From Entomortierella parvispora (lineage: Eukaryota; Mortierellomycota; Mortierellomycetes; Mortierellales; Mortierellaceae), in the NCBI GenBank assembly GCA_963573315.1, contig OY752148.1, forward strand, positions 248,001 through 312,000: a stretch of DNA of 64,000 bases, written 5' to 3'. The position numbers and the translations under genes are program-made. The notes under the pieces were generated by a model. The model was not told where the DNA came from. It ran no database searches and saw only the letters and a program-made list of their open reading frames with translations. Within the stretch, counting starts at the first letter, position 1, and the number at the start of each line of letters is the position of its first letter. Below, piece by piece: positions 1 through 11,478 of the stretch.

Positions 1-254
1 TCACGTATCTTTGCAGGAAGGCACTGAGGACTTTGGGCTCGGCCGAGTCTGATATCGTAAGGGGTGGGTTCGCCTGGAATGTAACGGTCAATGGGGTCAT
101 TCACAACGTGGTGCTGTCGCCCTTTGACAAGCACTTTCCAGACATGAACATACTTGGGTCTGACTTCCTAGTGAAAGCAAGAAGCATCTTGACCGTGAAC
201 TACGATACCAGGAGGTGCTTCATCGAGATTGGCGCTGGCGGTGTTCTGCACTAA
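1..254 (+). pseudogene. Retropepsin-like aspartic protease fragment (5' cut by window edge)
   Basis: An open frame enters from the left edge (frame of base 3) and stops at 254. Its first visible residues, TYLCRK, match the segment right after the catalytic loop of the second copy at 9,086-9,702 on the other strand. Both copies then share a region ending in a FPDMNxLGSDF motif, which resembles the C-terminal LGxDF element of retrotransposon retropepsins. No reverse transcriptase or integrase follows. I read it as the tail of a dispersed retropepsin-like gene. The catalytic Asp lies outside the window, so activity cannot be judged. The family call rests on motif resemblance only. Confidence 0.5.
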
Positions 255-1699
255 TCAAAAGCCGTTCTCAAAGAAAGGCAAGGCAAGGACCTCGTCTTTT
301 TCCCCCTATTTCTCTCAATCATCCGCACAAGCTCGATCGTTCTGTATATCCATCGGATCAGGACGGTAGTTTTATTGCAAATAAACTCTGCTCGTGTGTG
401 TATTTCTCGCAAGGAAATCCGCACACAAAGAGTTCACTTCCACCCTAAATGAACTTCGACAACAGCAGGCTGATATGATCATGCAGATGAAACAACCTCA
501 ACAAGCTAAACCCGTCAAAGATAAAGACGACGACAATGACAACGACCCTTCAGATCACCCCTATAGTCACTGCCAGCCAGGCTCTGGCAAAAATATTCGA
601 TTTTTCGAATACGAATACAGTGTTTTTTGCTCAACAGTCTTGAGAAAACCATCAAATACTGAACCACAGTACATGTATGCACGTAAAAGGTATTGGTATC
701 CATCGCGTCTGGGGTGGCGAGTAACGTGTTTGTGGTGAGATCAATGGCTGTAGATTCTTCGCCTGGGAAGGTACCAGGGACCGTGTCCACGAAGAGATTG
801 TGGACTATGCAGGTAAGAAAGAATGGTCTTTTTCTGTGAAGAAGTAGTAGGCCTAGCCAAAGAAGGCGGTGAGTTCCAAGTTGGACGGAATGTTGTAAGG
901 ATTGGAAGGTTCATATGGTCAAGAAGTCGTAGTTGGCAAGATCTTCTTGACCTAACTGCTCCGTGTGTTGAGGTTGGTTGATTGGAAGGTTCAGAAAGAC
1001 AAGAAGTCGCAAATGGCGAGATCTTCTTGGCCTAAGTGCTTCATGTACCGGTGTTTGGCCTTTGAATAGGCGCAGAGAACAATCGCTTGCCAGCTTAAAT
1101 TGTAGCTGTACTTTGTTGTGCCGAGTTCATGTCTGAAAGGGAACGGTTTGGAGGGCCTTAGCAATATATGTTGAGCCTAGAGTGTGTGTTCAGTCTAGTG
1201 TTTCTTGTCGTTCGTGTTATAGATTCCAGTGCCGCTGATAATCCGTTGTTCTTCTTCTCGTTTCGTTGTCCTTTTCTCTGCTGCTTTCTTTGTCGCGAGT
1301 TCCGTGGTGGTCGACGGTCAGAGATCTGACAAGATTGCGGGACATAAAAGATATAGTGGATAAGGTAAAAACAGTGGATGTAAAAGTCAATATAACAGAA
1401 GGCCCGATATAGGAGCAAAAAGGATGTGAGAAGATATATGAAGATATGAACGGAAAACGAAACTCGAGAACTAATTGAGAGGCAGAATCACTCTTTTATA
1501 CAACGCAGTGCCAAGATGGATGCCACGGAAGGATCTTTTCAGGGGACGGAAGATACTCGGATAGGTCTTGCTGAAGGTAGCTGATGGTTGTCCAGTTGAT
1601 AATCTTTTAGGATTGACCGAGAAACCATGCAGCATTGATAAGTCGGCTTATCGGGGAAGAGTGGTTGACGCGACAATTTGACCAATTCCATGACAGTAT
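255..1699. other. No gene supported; degenerate direct repeat inside
   Basis: About 1.4 kb without a convincing gene. Open frames of 60-114 codons occur on both strands, but none shows a domain or believable splice joins. Bases 901-960 and 981-1,045 form two diverged copies of a unit containing ATTGGAAGGTTC and AGATCTTCTTG, about 80 bp apart. Confidence 0.5.
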
Positions 1700-2934
1700 T
1701 CAATGGTTGGGCTGAATTTTGGGACACGCTTCATCCCAGGGTCCTTGGATCTCACTATTAAGTACATAAAGTCAAAATTAGGTAAAACAGAGCTCAATTA
1801 TCACAGTATATCCAGCATATCAATAGAGCACTTACTTTTTGTATCTTTGCAACCAAATAAGCCAAAAGGGACAGACAAAGGTTACGAATACTGTTCCTAG
1901 GACATATATCGCAGCGATCGTAGATGAGATCGGCAAAAAGAGAGTGGTTGCTGTGATGAACAGGACAAAGGTCAGCGCAAGGCTACCGTGTACAGATACA
2001 CTCTAATTACCAATAAGAGATGTACGGTGTCAGCGTCATTGTTCTAGTCGATTTGTCCAGCATGAAATCCTCCCAAGTAGAGAACATTACCCTGACATGC
2101 CTTCGAAGCATTGGAAAGAGTGCAAACCATTCAACAGCAAATGCAACGAGCCCAAAGACCTGCACATTCATCTCGCATCTTGATGCAAGCACCACAGATG
2201 CAAAGATGGCTGCATTAATTGAAAGTGACTCTGGGTACTTTATACTGAACTTGATGTCGCTGCCATAGTCATGAAATGCCAAATTGGCAAGGAAAAGGAC
2301 GACAGCTAGAGAGCAGATTGTATCCCAGGATGTCGGAAGTGTCAACGTCTTCAGAATCGGGGTTAGACCAAGGAGTGCCAAGAAAAAAAAAGCTGCTCCT
2401 TTGAAAATACGATGTCCTAACAAACAGAAGGTAGTGTAAAAATACATGAGTAGTGCAAATTCAGGCATCGCAAGAGTTTAGAAATAATCTTACTCTGATA
2501 ACATAATGTCGGCATGTACTTGGAGCTGCTCCATTCAAAGAAAATATATCCCAGGGTTGTCCCTGCACCACCGAAGGCAATCAAGACATGTGCGCTGAGG
2601 TGCTTCTGATACAGATAGACAAAAACAGCAACGAATATAACGATCGATGAAAAGTGTTGTGTGAAAATGGTGGATTCAAGTACAACAGGCCAGTATTCGT
2701 AATGCCGCACATTGGCTACGTATTGATATAAAAAAACAAGATATCATGTTGAGTCGTCTTATTTTGAAATTGCTCCAGATAAGTACAATCAGAGTCATTC
2801 TTACCGTTCTTCTGTAGTTCCTCCAGGAAAGTGTCATCGACATAGTTATCGGGGTAATCTTGCTTTACATAAAGAAGTTTGCTCCATGGTGGTTTATGAG
2901 CTGGCTGCGTCCAAGTGGCGTGGGAACTCAAATC
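1700..2934 (-). CDS. GPI2: GPI2/PIG-C subunit of GPI-N-acetylglucosaminyltransferase (N-terminus unresolved)
   Basis: GPI2 is a multi-pass ER membrane subunit of the complex that transfers GlcNAc to phosphatidylinositol, the first step of GPI-anchor synthesis. Five exons join in frame: 2934-2805, 2715-2494, 2416-2011, 1982-1836 and 1754-1700, about 319 codons. Family landmarks appear in order: YVKQDYPDNYVDDTFLEEL, then YWPVVLESTIFTQ, then SPVLKTLT-like and FHDYG segments, then CPFWLIWLQRYKN and the C-terminal GPWDEA. All introns are GT-AG and 28-89 nt long. The exon beginning at 2934 follows an acceptor and has no in-frame ATG, so a further 5' exon must lie upstream; I could not place it. The short 28-nt intron (2010-1983) is below the usual size but is required by the homology. 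Confidence 0.9.
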
Positions 2935-3116
2935 CTATTTTAACCAACCAGTAAGTCCTCAATCTTTTAACTCGAGTATAATAATACACCAACCTGTAGA
3001 AGCATTTACCTTCTCTATAACTCTTTAAGTTGAGCGAGAACACGGCGTTAGCCTCATTTTACTATTTGTGGTTGCTAATGGTCTCTGCCAAAAAAAAAAA
3101 TAGAGCCACAGGGTTC

Positions 3117-3692
3117 TCAAAACTGAACAGTTATACCTTTGAAAACTGCAGAGTGGACAAATCTGCTCATCCTCTTTGAATTGCCTTCCATCTCGTGGAC
3201 AATAACTAAAGACTGTTGGATTTCGCTCCATGATGCAGGGCTGTTTGAATATAATCTGTCCAAAGCGGAAAGAAATGAGGAGTGAAAATCGAAATCTCGG
3301 TGGACCCGTCGTTCCTCTTTGTCATAGGCGCAGGACCAGTGGACCTGCTTAAAATATTTCACCCCAGAGGACCGAGAATGCGCATGGCCATTCACGAAGT
3401 TGACCCCAAAAGTCTGATCAAGAGAGATGACGGCCCCCGTCCAGTCGAAACAAGAGTGCAAAGGCAGATAGAAAGAGAAGGAGCGCCTGCTTACACAAAA
3501 GACGCACAACTTGTTTCCTCCACCAACACCAACATCCATCCTTTGCCGTAATGGAGAGGAGATTGGCTGCGGATAACACATGGCTAGCGGGTTGGCGTTA
3601 CACACGTGCAAATCTGGCTCGCGCAGGTGCACGTCGTTGCTCAAACTTGTTTCAAAACTCTGGTCAAGGAAGATGAGGGCCTCGTCATCCAA
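3117..3692 (-). repeat. Dispersed repeat with a 5' coding-like ORF (copy 1)
   Basis: An ORF starts MDDEALIFLDQSFE at 3,692. The DNA around it (about 3,425-3,760) resembles 49,860-50,160 in the same orientation, sharing GATGAGGGCCTCGTCATCCA and CACCAACACCAACAT. A zinc-ribbon-like string (CPRDG then CPLC) lies near its end in another frame, at about 3,150-3,230. I do not recognise the family. It may be a 5' fragment of a multicopy lineage-specific gene. Confidence 0.4.
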
Positions 3693-3944
3693 AGGTTGCC
3701 ATAGCCTTGTGGTATTGTTGGATTGAGGGTACGGAATTACCTTTCATGCAGATCCTGGCACCGTGAATAGAATGGAGAGGGGAAGCGACATGTGCGCGCA
3801 TGAGAACCGAAGCCAGTCATGGCCCGTGCGGGAAAAGTTCTATCACGTGACTGTTTCAACGTTTTGAGTTGTTGCGTACGGGGGGGCAGGCTTGAGGGGC
3901 GCGGAGCGGGATATGGCAATCCTAAGTGACGGATGGGAATCAGA

Positions 3945-4094
3945 CTAGTGTTGCCGTGCTGGCCTCTGTCAGTATCGGTCAATGGGGAACGGAAAGACGG
4001 ATCATATATTGATAATAGTGATAAAGAATGCTCTACCTAGTGTTGCCGTGCTGGCCTCTGTCAGTATCGGTCAATGGGGAACGGAAAGACGGAT
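3945..4094. repeat. Direct repeat, two 58-bp copies
   Basis: Bases 3945-4002 and 4037-4094 are identical by eye (starting CTAGTGTTGCCGTGCTGG), with a 92-bp period. No coding content is visible. Confidence 0.9.
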
Positions 4095-4179
4095 ACTGAG
4101 CAAGAGTCTGGCCGACAGCGAAATATATAGGTGAGTCTACTTAAGGTTGTATGTTGAGATGCTGGCGTTCAACAGAGTC

Positions 4180-4850
4180 AATAAATCACGTGAGGGCGGA
4201 GCCCGAACAAGAAATTATTTGGGAGCGCGAAGCAGCGGCCAATGGGCGCTTGTGGGCCGTGGCCCGAAGAGGCAGCGCCCCTGGGTGTCTTGGAGGTTCT
4301 TGAGCCTGAGGGCGTCCCGAATTGAGCCTCCTTTCACTGAACGCAAAGGTGTCCGAGTGTCTTCAGGGCTCGCACCATTCACCCCAGTCAGCCTGGCCTT
4401 GCACAGAAGGATGTCAGACCGAGTTGGGTCTCCAAAGGAGGCGCGCGAACAACTGGACACCAATTGAGGTCCAACACCTGAGCGGGAAGCTCGATGTTCA
4501 CTGGATGTTATGGCATCCCAGTGTAATGTCTCCAGGGCGTCCCGTGCGCTTGAAGCCCGTGGCCCGAAGCCTCCGAAGGAGGGGAGGCGCCCCTAGGTGT
4601 CTTGGAGGTGTCTTGCGCGCAAGGGCGCCAGCCCGAACAAAGAAGGCCGCGCCTTTCGCTTCAGTGCCGGAGGGCGTCAGCTCGAGTTGAGCCTCGAAAG
4701 GAGGCGCGCCGATTAAGTGTCCTGATGGTGTCTTTGCACGTGAGAGCTCCTGCCCCAACACAGGCCTCCAAAGGAGGCCGCGCCCCTAATCCCCCCAGGT
4801 GTCTTGGAGGTGTCTTCGCGTGAGGGCGCAAGCCCGAGCAACTGGACTTG
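4180..4850. repeat. GC-rich degenerate tandem repeats
   Basis: The composition shifts to GC-rich. A phrase containing GGTGTCTTGGAGGTGTCTT, AAGGGCGC, AGCCCGAACAA and CCAAAGGAGGC recurs several times at irregular spacing of about 110-130 bp. Frames on both strands are open only because of the repeat. It looks like an old minisatellite or repeat cluster; I see no gene. Confidence 0.6.
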
Positions 4851-4983
4851 TGGTGCGGGCCAATATTGGAGCTCGAAGAGCAGGTTCATTACACCCTCAG
4901 GGATCTTGATGTAAGCATCAGACGCCATGCCTTGAGTCGCAGCCAGGACAGCTCATCTCATTTCGCGACGAATCTTGATGTCC

Positions 4984-5130
4984 ACCTTGCTTTCCAATCA
5001 ATTTTCTCAGCACTCAATCCCCAATTAAGCCTACTGTCTTGATGACTATCAGCAAGGCTCAAGGACAAACTCTCCACAGAGTGGGTCTGTATCTGCCTGT
5101 GTTTGGGCAGAGAAGGAGACCTTTTTGAAC
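4984..5130 (+). pseudogene. PIF1/Helitron-type helicase C-terminal relic
   Basis: In the frame of base 5042 the sequence reads MTISKAQGQTLHRVGLYLP, preceded by a degraded FPI segment. This matches the late helicase motif of PIF1-like helicases, typically QFPxxxAFAMTINKAQGQT. The flanks carry no other helicase motifs, so this is a short remnant, probably of a Helitron or a PIF1 paralogue. A second, longer relic is at 21,989-22,540. Confidence 0.65.
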
Positions 5131-6024
5131 GAATAATAAAACAAAAAAGATATATAACACCGTCTCTCCTTCATGTGGCAAACTAAAGAAGAAGAAAACA
5201 GCGAAGGTTGCCATGCTTCTTTATTTTGGTAAAAAAAAGCCCGGGGCATCACTCGTCTATCAGGGAAAATTTGAAAATGGAGGTTGGATGTACATGTCTG
5301 TGTGTACGAGCTACGATGAGCACCAGGAAGGAATGTCAGGGTGGCTTGGAGATTTGGTGAGGCACAAAAACTCGCTATTACTGCAATACGCCAAGATCAG
5401 CGACGACAGCCGTGGATACCCAGTTTTTGCACAAGGTTGGATTATTGGACGTTACGGACCCGATAAAACGAAGCGCTTGGCAGCAGTCTGGTCAATGACC
5501 TCTAAATCATTTTGTTCTGCTTCAACAAACACGAGTCGTGTCATGGAATTTGGCACTTTGTCGTGATCCCGTGCATCACTTGATACTTCTAGACAAGTCT
5601 CTTCCCGATCACTCGCTCCTACTTGCTTAGACCCGGCCCCAGCTCCTTTCTTGGCGTCGGTATAAGAGAATAAATCAGTATATCTTTCCTTTCCATAACT
5701 CATCCCTCCCCTACCCTTTGCATGTCAAGCTCTCTCATATCCTGGGCATTCCTTTACATTGCTTTCATTGCCTTTATTATTGATCTCGCCTCTTATTGCT
5801 TCCCCACTCGTTCCAAGGGGCGTTGTCACGAACCATCACCTAAGCATGCTTCCTGGCGCGCTTGAATTCTAAGTTGGGCCCTCTGCCTCGCTCAGGATTC
5901 ACCTCAGTATCGCCACCGTTTGGGCTCACACTCAGACGTTATCATCGATGGTACCCCTCGAATGCAGTTCGAGGGCAGAGAGTCGAGTTAGCCATTGTGA
6001 AGCAATTGCACAAAGAAAGGTGCT
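5131..6024. other. No recognised gene; one 117-codon open frame
   Basis: The longest frame (5,213-5,566, plus) has no domain I recognise, no signal peptide and no obvious intron joins; it could be chance or debris. Nothing else is supported here. Confidence 0.4.
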
Positions 6025-6180
6025 ACATTCTCCACGGGCAAACTCACCACAAACACTTGCAAGCCTGTCGGTTGCTCCTACCGTCCTACGACTCCCAGGG
6101 ACCGTTGTGGCGCAACTTCCAGTCCGTCTGCTGAATCTTTAGTTTTTTTAGATATTATATGGCAGAAATAAACCGAAGTG
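6025..6180 (+). pseudogene. 3' relic of the small secreted-protein gene at 10,948
   Basis: This stretch copies the last coding part and the 3' UTR of the gene at 10,948-11,478. It shares ACTTGCAAGCCTGTCGGTTG (one base different), the GGCGCAACTTCCAGTC string before the stop, and the GGCAGAAATAAA polyadenylation region. An insertion and substitutions after the cysteine segment break the frame. The 5' part of the gene is absent. Confidence 0.8.
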
Positions 6181-7955
6181 GATAACACGCTGTTCGGGAC
6201 GCGATTCCCGTCGTCCACACATTTGTTATTGAGATCGCACTTACTGCCTTATGGTCGCCGTGGTGGGCTATCTTTGTACAAATAAAGGTAATTCTTGAAG
6301 TGAGAACGCTGCAGGGATATTGGACGCACATCCGGAAGGCAACAAATACAGAACCTTTACGAAGTCCAAGACTAGGCAGCTATGGATCTTTGTCATTGGC
6401 GCCAAACAAACTGTGTCCTGGCAGAGATCGTTGCTCTTTTTGGATAATCTTTGGAAGAGCAACTTGCTTCACTAGGCACGGAACACCTGCTGGACAGTAC
6501 TTATCCAAAACCTACCCGCTGGTATGCCTGTCACATCCACGGACCTTGTGTCCCATGATGACCAATACTCCCTGTTCGCATGTCCCAAAAAGATGGAGGT
6601 CTGGCAATCTACCCTCACGAAGTACCTTGTTATCCGCAACTGGACTCCGTAGGCGGTGACGAGTCTCCCCGTTCCAAACTTGTCCAAGCCCAACCTCTGG
6701 TCAACCTCTCTGTGGCCCTCTTTCTCTCCCATTCCAGCGTTCATCTGGAGCCATTGTGAGGCTTTTGATACCACTGGACCCCTCATGCTGTCGATGCAGA
6801 TGTCACCTCCTGGCTCAGGCAGAGCAGAAGAGAAGATTGGAGGTAAAAGCATATGCGTGCGCGAGCAGCCCACTAACACCACTCCCTTAGAGTACCCTCA
6901 TTTGGGGGTTTCTTTCCGTTTTTCTGTACTCTACTCTAGAAAGATGGCGAGCCTGGATTCTATCCTCTCAATGAATACTCCACTGCATCAAAAGTCCTCT
7001 ATGAGAGCGCTCTTGTGATGCCCCTCTTCTCTCCCTGCCCTTTTCTATCCCTGCTTTCCGTGCCCTGACTTATTCCCGAATTTTATTTTACTTTCCCTCT
7101 CTTCTCCGTAAAGAATAAGCAAGACGGGACAAGGCAAGGGTTCAAAGGGATCAAGGGATACGTCCAAGTCAGTGAAGGAAGCTATTTCCATTACACGTCA
7201 AAAGGGAGTGTTGATGGTGCGGGTGTATGTGCGCAATCGATGAACTTTGCCGCTGTGTGGAACAGGCCAATTGAGCGTGTCTGTCTGTGTGCTCATGGTA
7301 GTGCACAAGTATTTGATCTGTCTCGTTTTCTCACCCTGTATCCATCTACCTTGCATCCACTCCATGCATCTGCATCTTGCATTCTTTCTGCCTTGGCCTC
7401 CGCCCCCTCCCTCTTCCTCTTTCTGCATCTCTTCTCTTTCGGGCGTAGCTCTTCTTTGTTCCCCTCGCTCTCTGCATCCCAAACGAATTTTTCGGCAGTC
7501 ATATTCTCTCTGCTCTTTCCAAGGGAGATGGCCCATTGTATAGATTTCTCTCTCCAAGTATAAAAAGTCAGTGCGTGCACCTACCGTCCTGTCTGACACA
7601 CATCACTTTCGATAGCACCCTCAACGCCTGCCAGACAACAAAACACCGCAAGACCACCATCTCAAGCTTGACAGCAAGAGCACAAAAGGACGCCTACGAG
7701 AACGTTCAAAGGAACACTCACACATACACCATTGAATAGCCGCTCCACGAACGACCTCCTTTGCACAGTGCCTCGTGCTCTTATCAAGATCGCTCGTCAG
7801 AACTCCCACAAGACCAAAAAACATTCTTGTAAGGCTATTACCGTATTACGGCTGTGTTCAACTCAAACTTCAACAATTATGGTGTTAACTTGACAACACT
7901 ATGTACTGAACCGCATCTATCCTCTGACTAGAGAGAGGTTCTATTACCGTCCACA
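6181..7955. other. No gene supported
   Basis: Several frames of 80-136 codons lie on both strands (for example 6,472-6,882 minus and 7,198-7,599 minus), but they overlap one another and show no domains. Bases 7,380-7,470 are pyrimidine-rich. The last few hundred bases are presumably the promoter and leader of the secreted-protein gene at 7,956. Confidence 0.4.
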
Positions 7956-8705
7956 ATGAGGGCAGTGCTACTCTATCTTATGTTGATTGTTGCAACAGTA
8001 ACCAGCCAAGAACCCACCACAACGTCTCCCCTTGTACGTGTACCTGACAAAGTGCTCAAAGATCTATGCCATCACAATCCAGACATTTGCTCAGATGGAA
8101 ACAAGTGCGTCTCAGACAAGAATTGTAAATTCGGCGAGTGCTTGGCGGCTACAGCTGGAAACTACTGCATGAATCTTGGAACCATCTCCCGATTGAAATA
8201 CCATATTGTTTACGTCGAGGGCAAAACGGTTGATACCATTTGTCAGATGAGCAATTATATCATAACAGCGTACAACGCACATCTCGACGACCCCCGCTTT
8301 AAGTGCGAAATCTATTTCGACTATGACAGGGAACCCAAACCATACGCCGCCACTTACGGCCCACCTCAAGGCAGTATGACATGCATGTTCTACGAATCCC
8401 AGCCGAACACCGCTTGCCCAATCGTCAACCAAAAATGCCACTCTCTCCACGGCCTTTTAGAAGGAGGCGAGAATTGTAAACCACCACGTATCGTCGACAA
8501 TACGGAGTGCTGCTACGTTGAAAAAGACATTCTCATAGGATACTGGGAAAAGAAACATCAAGGTCCATGCTTTGCTGCCTGTTTAGGGGAGGTAAACCTG
8601 CCAGGTTTACAAACATGCAAGACATGTTCTTGCAACCATGGAGATCATGGCTACGACAATAAGGATGGACGTCATGGGTTCGAGGAGTACAAGGACCTAT
8701 GTTGA
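7956..8705 (+). CDS. Secreted cysteine-rich protein, function unknown
   Basis: An intronless 249-codon frame from the ATG at 7,956. Residues 1-17 form a typical signal peptide (MRAVLLYLMLIVATVTS), followed by a Thr/Ser/Pro stretch and more than 20 cysteines in the mature part, including clusters CSDGNKCVSDKNC and CKTCSCNHGDHG near the C-terminus. No transmembrane segment follows, so secretion is likely. I do not recognise the family; spacing of cysteines suggests a disulfide-rich fold. Upstream sequence is AT-rich with no clear TATA box. An extracellular or effector-like role would be a guess from architecture alone. Confidence 0.75.
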   Translation: MRAVLLYLMLIVATVTSQEPTTTSPLVRVPDKVLKDLCHHNPDICSDGNKCVSDKNCKFGECLAATAGNYCMNLGTISRLKYHIVYVEGKTVDTICQMSNYIITAYNAHLDDPRFKCEIYFDYDREPKPYAATYGPPQGSMTCMFYESQPNTACPIVNQKCHSLHGLLEGGENCKPPRIVDNTECCYVEKDILIGYWEKKHQGPCFAACLGEVNLPGLQTCKTCSCNHGDHGYDNKDGRHGFEEYKDLC

Positions 8706-9085
8706 TTAAATAGTCTCCTTCAAACACACGCTTATTCATACAAACTGCTCGCTCCAAAGCCAAGCTCATTCCAAATCCCTATTCACCTAGCCTCCTACTT
8801 CCTACCCTGCACGTACAAGTACCCTTTCAAAGACTGTTCCAGAGTTCATTACTTTCTGCAAAGCAAGTTACCAGAATCGGCGAAGCAGGCGTCCCTCGGC
8901 CTCACTGAGCAACTGAACTCGGAAACACACATACGAATAGAATTTTATTTCCTTTCATTTTTTTCATTGCAAGTATTTTCTTTTTCTGGACTTTCACAAT
9001 AAAAAGATAACTGATATATGGTCCTAGTCCTATGGACAATTCGGAACGATCGAGCTTGTGCAGTCCTATTAAGAATGGACTTTGA

Positions 9086-9702
9086 TTAATGTCGAGCAGG
9101 GCGAGTGTCAAGCTCGACAAGACACGTCCTGGACACGTAGTTCACGGTCAGGGTGCTTCGTGCTGTCACCATGAAGTCAGACCCAAGTAGGTTCATATCA
9201 GGAAAGTGCTTATCCAATGGCGACATGATCACCGCAAGATTGACCCCATTGACAGTTACTGCCCAGGTGAACCCGTCATTTTGGACATCAGACTCGAGCG
9301 CGCCCAAAGTCTTCAAGACTTCCTGCAAAGGTACGTGATTGGGGCACCAGTGTTGATAACAAAATGGACGTTTACTGGCTCAACTTTTAATCTGACAGAC
9401 AATGGCACGAACAGATGCCCGTTGAGGCCCCAAACAATGCCACTGTTGTGCTTCATTTCCGCTTGTGTAGGTGTCGACTCGCTCAAATATTGTACGCCAA
9501 GTTGTGTTGAGATGCTTCTGTTGAGGTCGTCATCTGTTATATCCGTCAGCAATAGGTCAAACAGACGAATGTCAAGCGAGGCGTCAACTACCATGGTTGG
9601 ATGCTTGTTGGCAATGGATGGAGAGAATCGAGAGATGAGAACGCCATGTATTCCTAAAAAGGGGTCTTTACTCTTTATGATGGTGTCACCGAAGCCAATC
9701 AT
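9086..9702 (-). pseudogene. Retropepsin-like gene relic, catalytic Asp replaced and frame broken
   Basis: The minus strand encodes a segment ending VHFVINTGAPITYLCRK, then a different frame continues to the FPDMNLLGSDF motif and stops at 9,086. In the first copy (1-254) the two parts are in one frame; here about one base is missing near 9,320, which causes the break. The loop that should read DTGAP reads NTGAP, so the catalytic Asp is lost. Coding-like sequence continues upstream on the same strand towards 10,122, but I could not join it. Homologue assignment is from motif resemblance. Confidence 0.65.
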
Positions 9703-10857
9703 AGTCAGGGCAGGAGGGCTGGTCCGTGCACCCTTGATGACGAAACGGCTCTTTACGAGGCTAGAAGGGGGTTGTTAGTTCTCAGTCTACCAGACTCGGG
9801 CTGCAAATTGGACTCGCTGCAGAAGAGAAAGAAGGGTGGAATTCTAAGCAGCAGACAGTGTCCACGACTTTGGCCATCGGAAAAGTCGGCACTCTGTGGT
9901 TACAGCACACGAATTAACATCAGAGTCGAGGTACCAAAACTCTCTTGATGTGGGTGCTTCTTTTATTGCTATAGAACATGAGAAGACTTGAGTACTCGAC
10001 TGCGATGCATTGTTACCGGACGGACCGGATGTTGTTTTAAAAGATGAGCTGCGCGAACGGCTCTCTCTGGACTTTCGATTTGGAACGTCCTCATATTGCT
10101 GGGTGATGCATTCCCTTTTCAACGAAAAAATCGGAAGCGTAAAACTCTGGGGTTGAGTTCATACGATTGGCTCTTTTAAACCCGCTGCAAGTCTATTTGT
10201 ATTGAACAGTGGACAGGGCTAACATGGGTTGACTGAATCGGACTCTTCATATCGAACAGGGGGTCTCTCATTTGAGCTGCGGTTGAGATATCTTGTCAAT
10301 AGCTGTAGACTACTGGGACTATACTCTTCTTTCTCTTCCATTCTGAAAATCAGCTTGGAGTTCAATAGTTGTCCGTGGAGAAATGACGAACGGACTTTCA
10401 AAGGCAAACAGTGCTTGCACATGGACCCGCGGAGGCCATATCAACGTGGTACAAAGGTCCTAGAGGGCAAAAAACAATGACTCTAGTCTACAAATGACCT
10501 GTGAGTGCACGTTCGAATCTCTGCGTAAGAACACAAGATGAGAGAGCACTCTGTGAGAAAGAACTACTATTTTTGAGATGAATTCGCCCTCGAGGAATAT
10601 CAATGGGTCCGCCAACTAGGGATAACTGCTCCCAATGATACAGTGGCATAGTTCGCTTCAAGAGGTTTCTGCTCTGGGATCGGAAAAGAAAAGACGAGAG
10701 CCTTGTCCTCCATCTAAAGCACACGCCGTCAACATCTCGTGCAAAGAATGACTGTAGATTCAAACATCATTTCACGTCAGCAAAGAAAGTAGGGCGAGGG
10801 CCAAGAAAGAAAAAAAAGTGCAGTTGATTCATAAGGTTCCAAACAAAGAAAAGCGAG
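9703..10857. other. No gene supported; possible upstream exon of the retropepsin-like relic
   Basis: A 92-codon minus frame (10,122-9,844) is Ser/Arg-rich and could be an upstream exon of the relic ending at 9,086, but no clean join was found. The rest up to 10,857 holds no gene; its end is the promoter of the next gene. Confidence 0.35.
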
Positions 10858-10863
10858 TATAAA
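10858..10863 (+). promoter_or_regulatory. TATA box of the secreted-protein gene at 10,948
   Basis: TATAAA lies 85-90 bp upstream of the ATG, followed by a C/T-rich leader before the CCAGCCATGG start context. Only the sequence match supports it. Confidence 0.6.
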
Positions 10864-10947
10864 GGCCAACGAGATTCTCACCATTCTTTTGTGTCTGAAC
10901 CTCACTTCAAGCTCTTTCCTCCCATCATCCATCCAAGACATCCAGCC

Positions 10948-11478
10948 ATGGTCAAGTTCATCTCTATTGCCGCCATCGTCCTCCCCGCCGTTCTCAGCGC
11001 GGTCCAAGCTGCTACTACCCCTGTCGGCCAGTTCGTTCTCAGCTCTGGACAGCTCAAGGGCACACACACCATCAAGAAGATTACTTGCGGCAAGTCCACT
11101 TCATTCTACGAGACCAACGTGGCCCTCAAGGCCGGTAGCGTTTACTGCACCTACCTCCCCAACGTAGACATGTCTCTTTGCCAGTGCCACAATGTCGATG
11201 TCCCTGCCTCTCTCCAGAACCAATTCTCAGGCGACGTCTTGTCGCACATCCTCTACCTTGGTGCCTGCACTGACAAGAGCGGTGGGGTCAACTACGCCAA
11301 CGACGGTACCTGGGTTAACGGTTACTATGTCCATGCCGACCCCAAGCAAGACTACATGAGCTCTGCCACGTTCTCCAAGGGCAAGGTCACCACAGACACC
11401 TGCAAGCCTGTCGGTTGCTCCTACGCGTCCCAGGGACTGTCGTGGCGCAACTTCCAGTCAGTCCCAGCCACCTGCTAA
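10948..11478 (+). CDS. Small secreted cysteine-containing protein
   Basis: Intronless, 176 residues from the ATG at 10,948. The open frame extends further upstream, but the ATG after the TATA box and the following signal peptide (residues 1-21, ending AVQA) fix the start. The mature protein has eight cysteines (ITCGKS, VYCTYLP, SLCQCHN, GACTDK, DTCKPVGCS and the final C), fitting disulfide bonds in an extracellular protein. Codon use is strongly C-biased at third positions compared with its neighbours, suggesting high expression. AATAAA at 11,508 is a likely polyadenylation signal. A broken partial copy is at 6,025-6,180. Function unknown. Confidence 0.85.
   Translation: MVKFISIAAIVLPAVLSAVQAATTPVGQFVLSSGQLKGTHTIKKITCGKSTSFYETNVALKAGSVYCTYLPNVDMSLCQCHNVDVPASLQNQFSGDVLSHILYLGACTDKSGGVNYANDGTWVNGYYVHADPKQDYMSSATFSKGKVTTDTCKPVGCSYASQGLSWRNFQSVPATC

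Noticed and set aside
4215-4823. Overlapping ORFs in the GC-rich repeat region
   Set aside because: Frames are open on both strands because of repeated GC-rich units; no domain and no splice logic.
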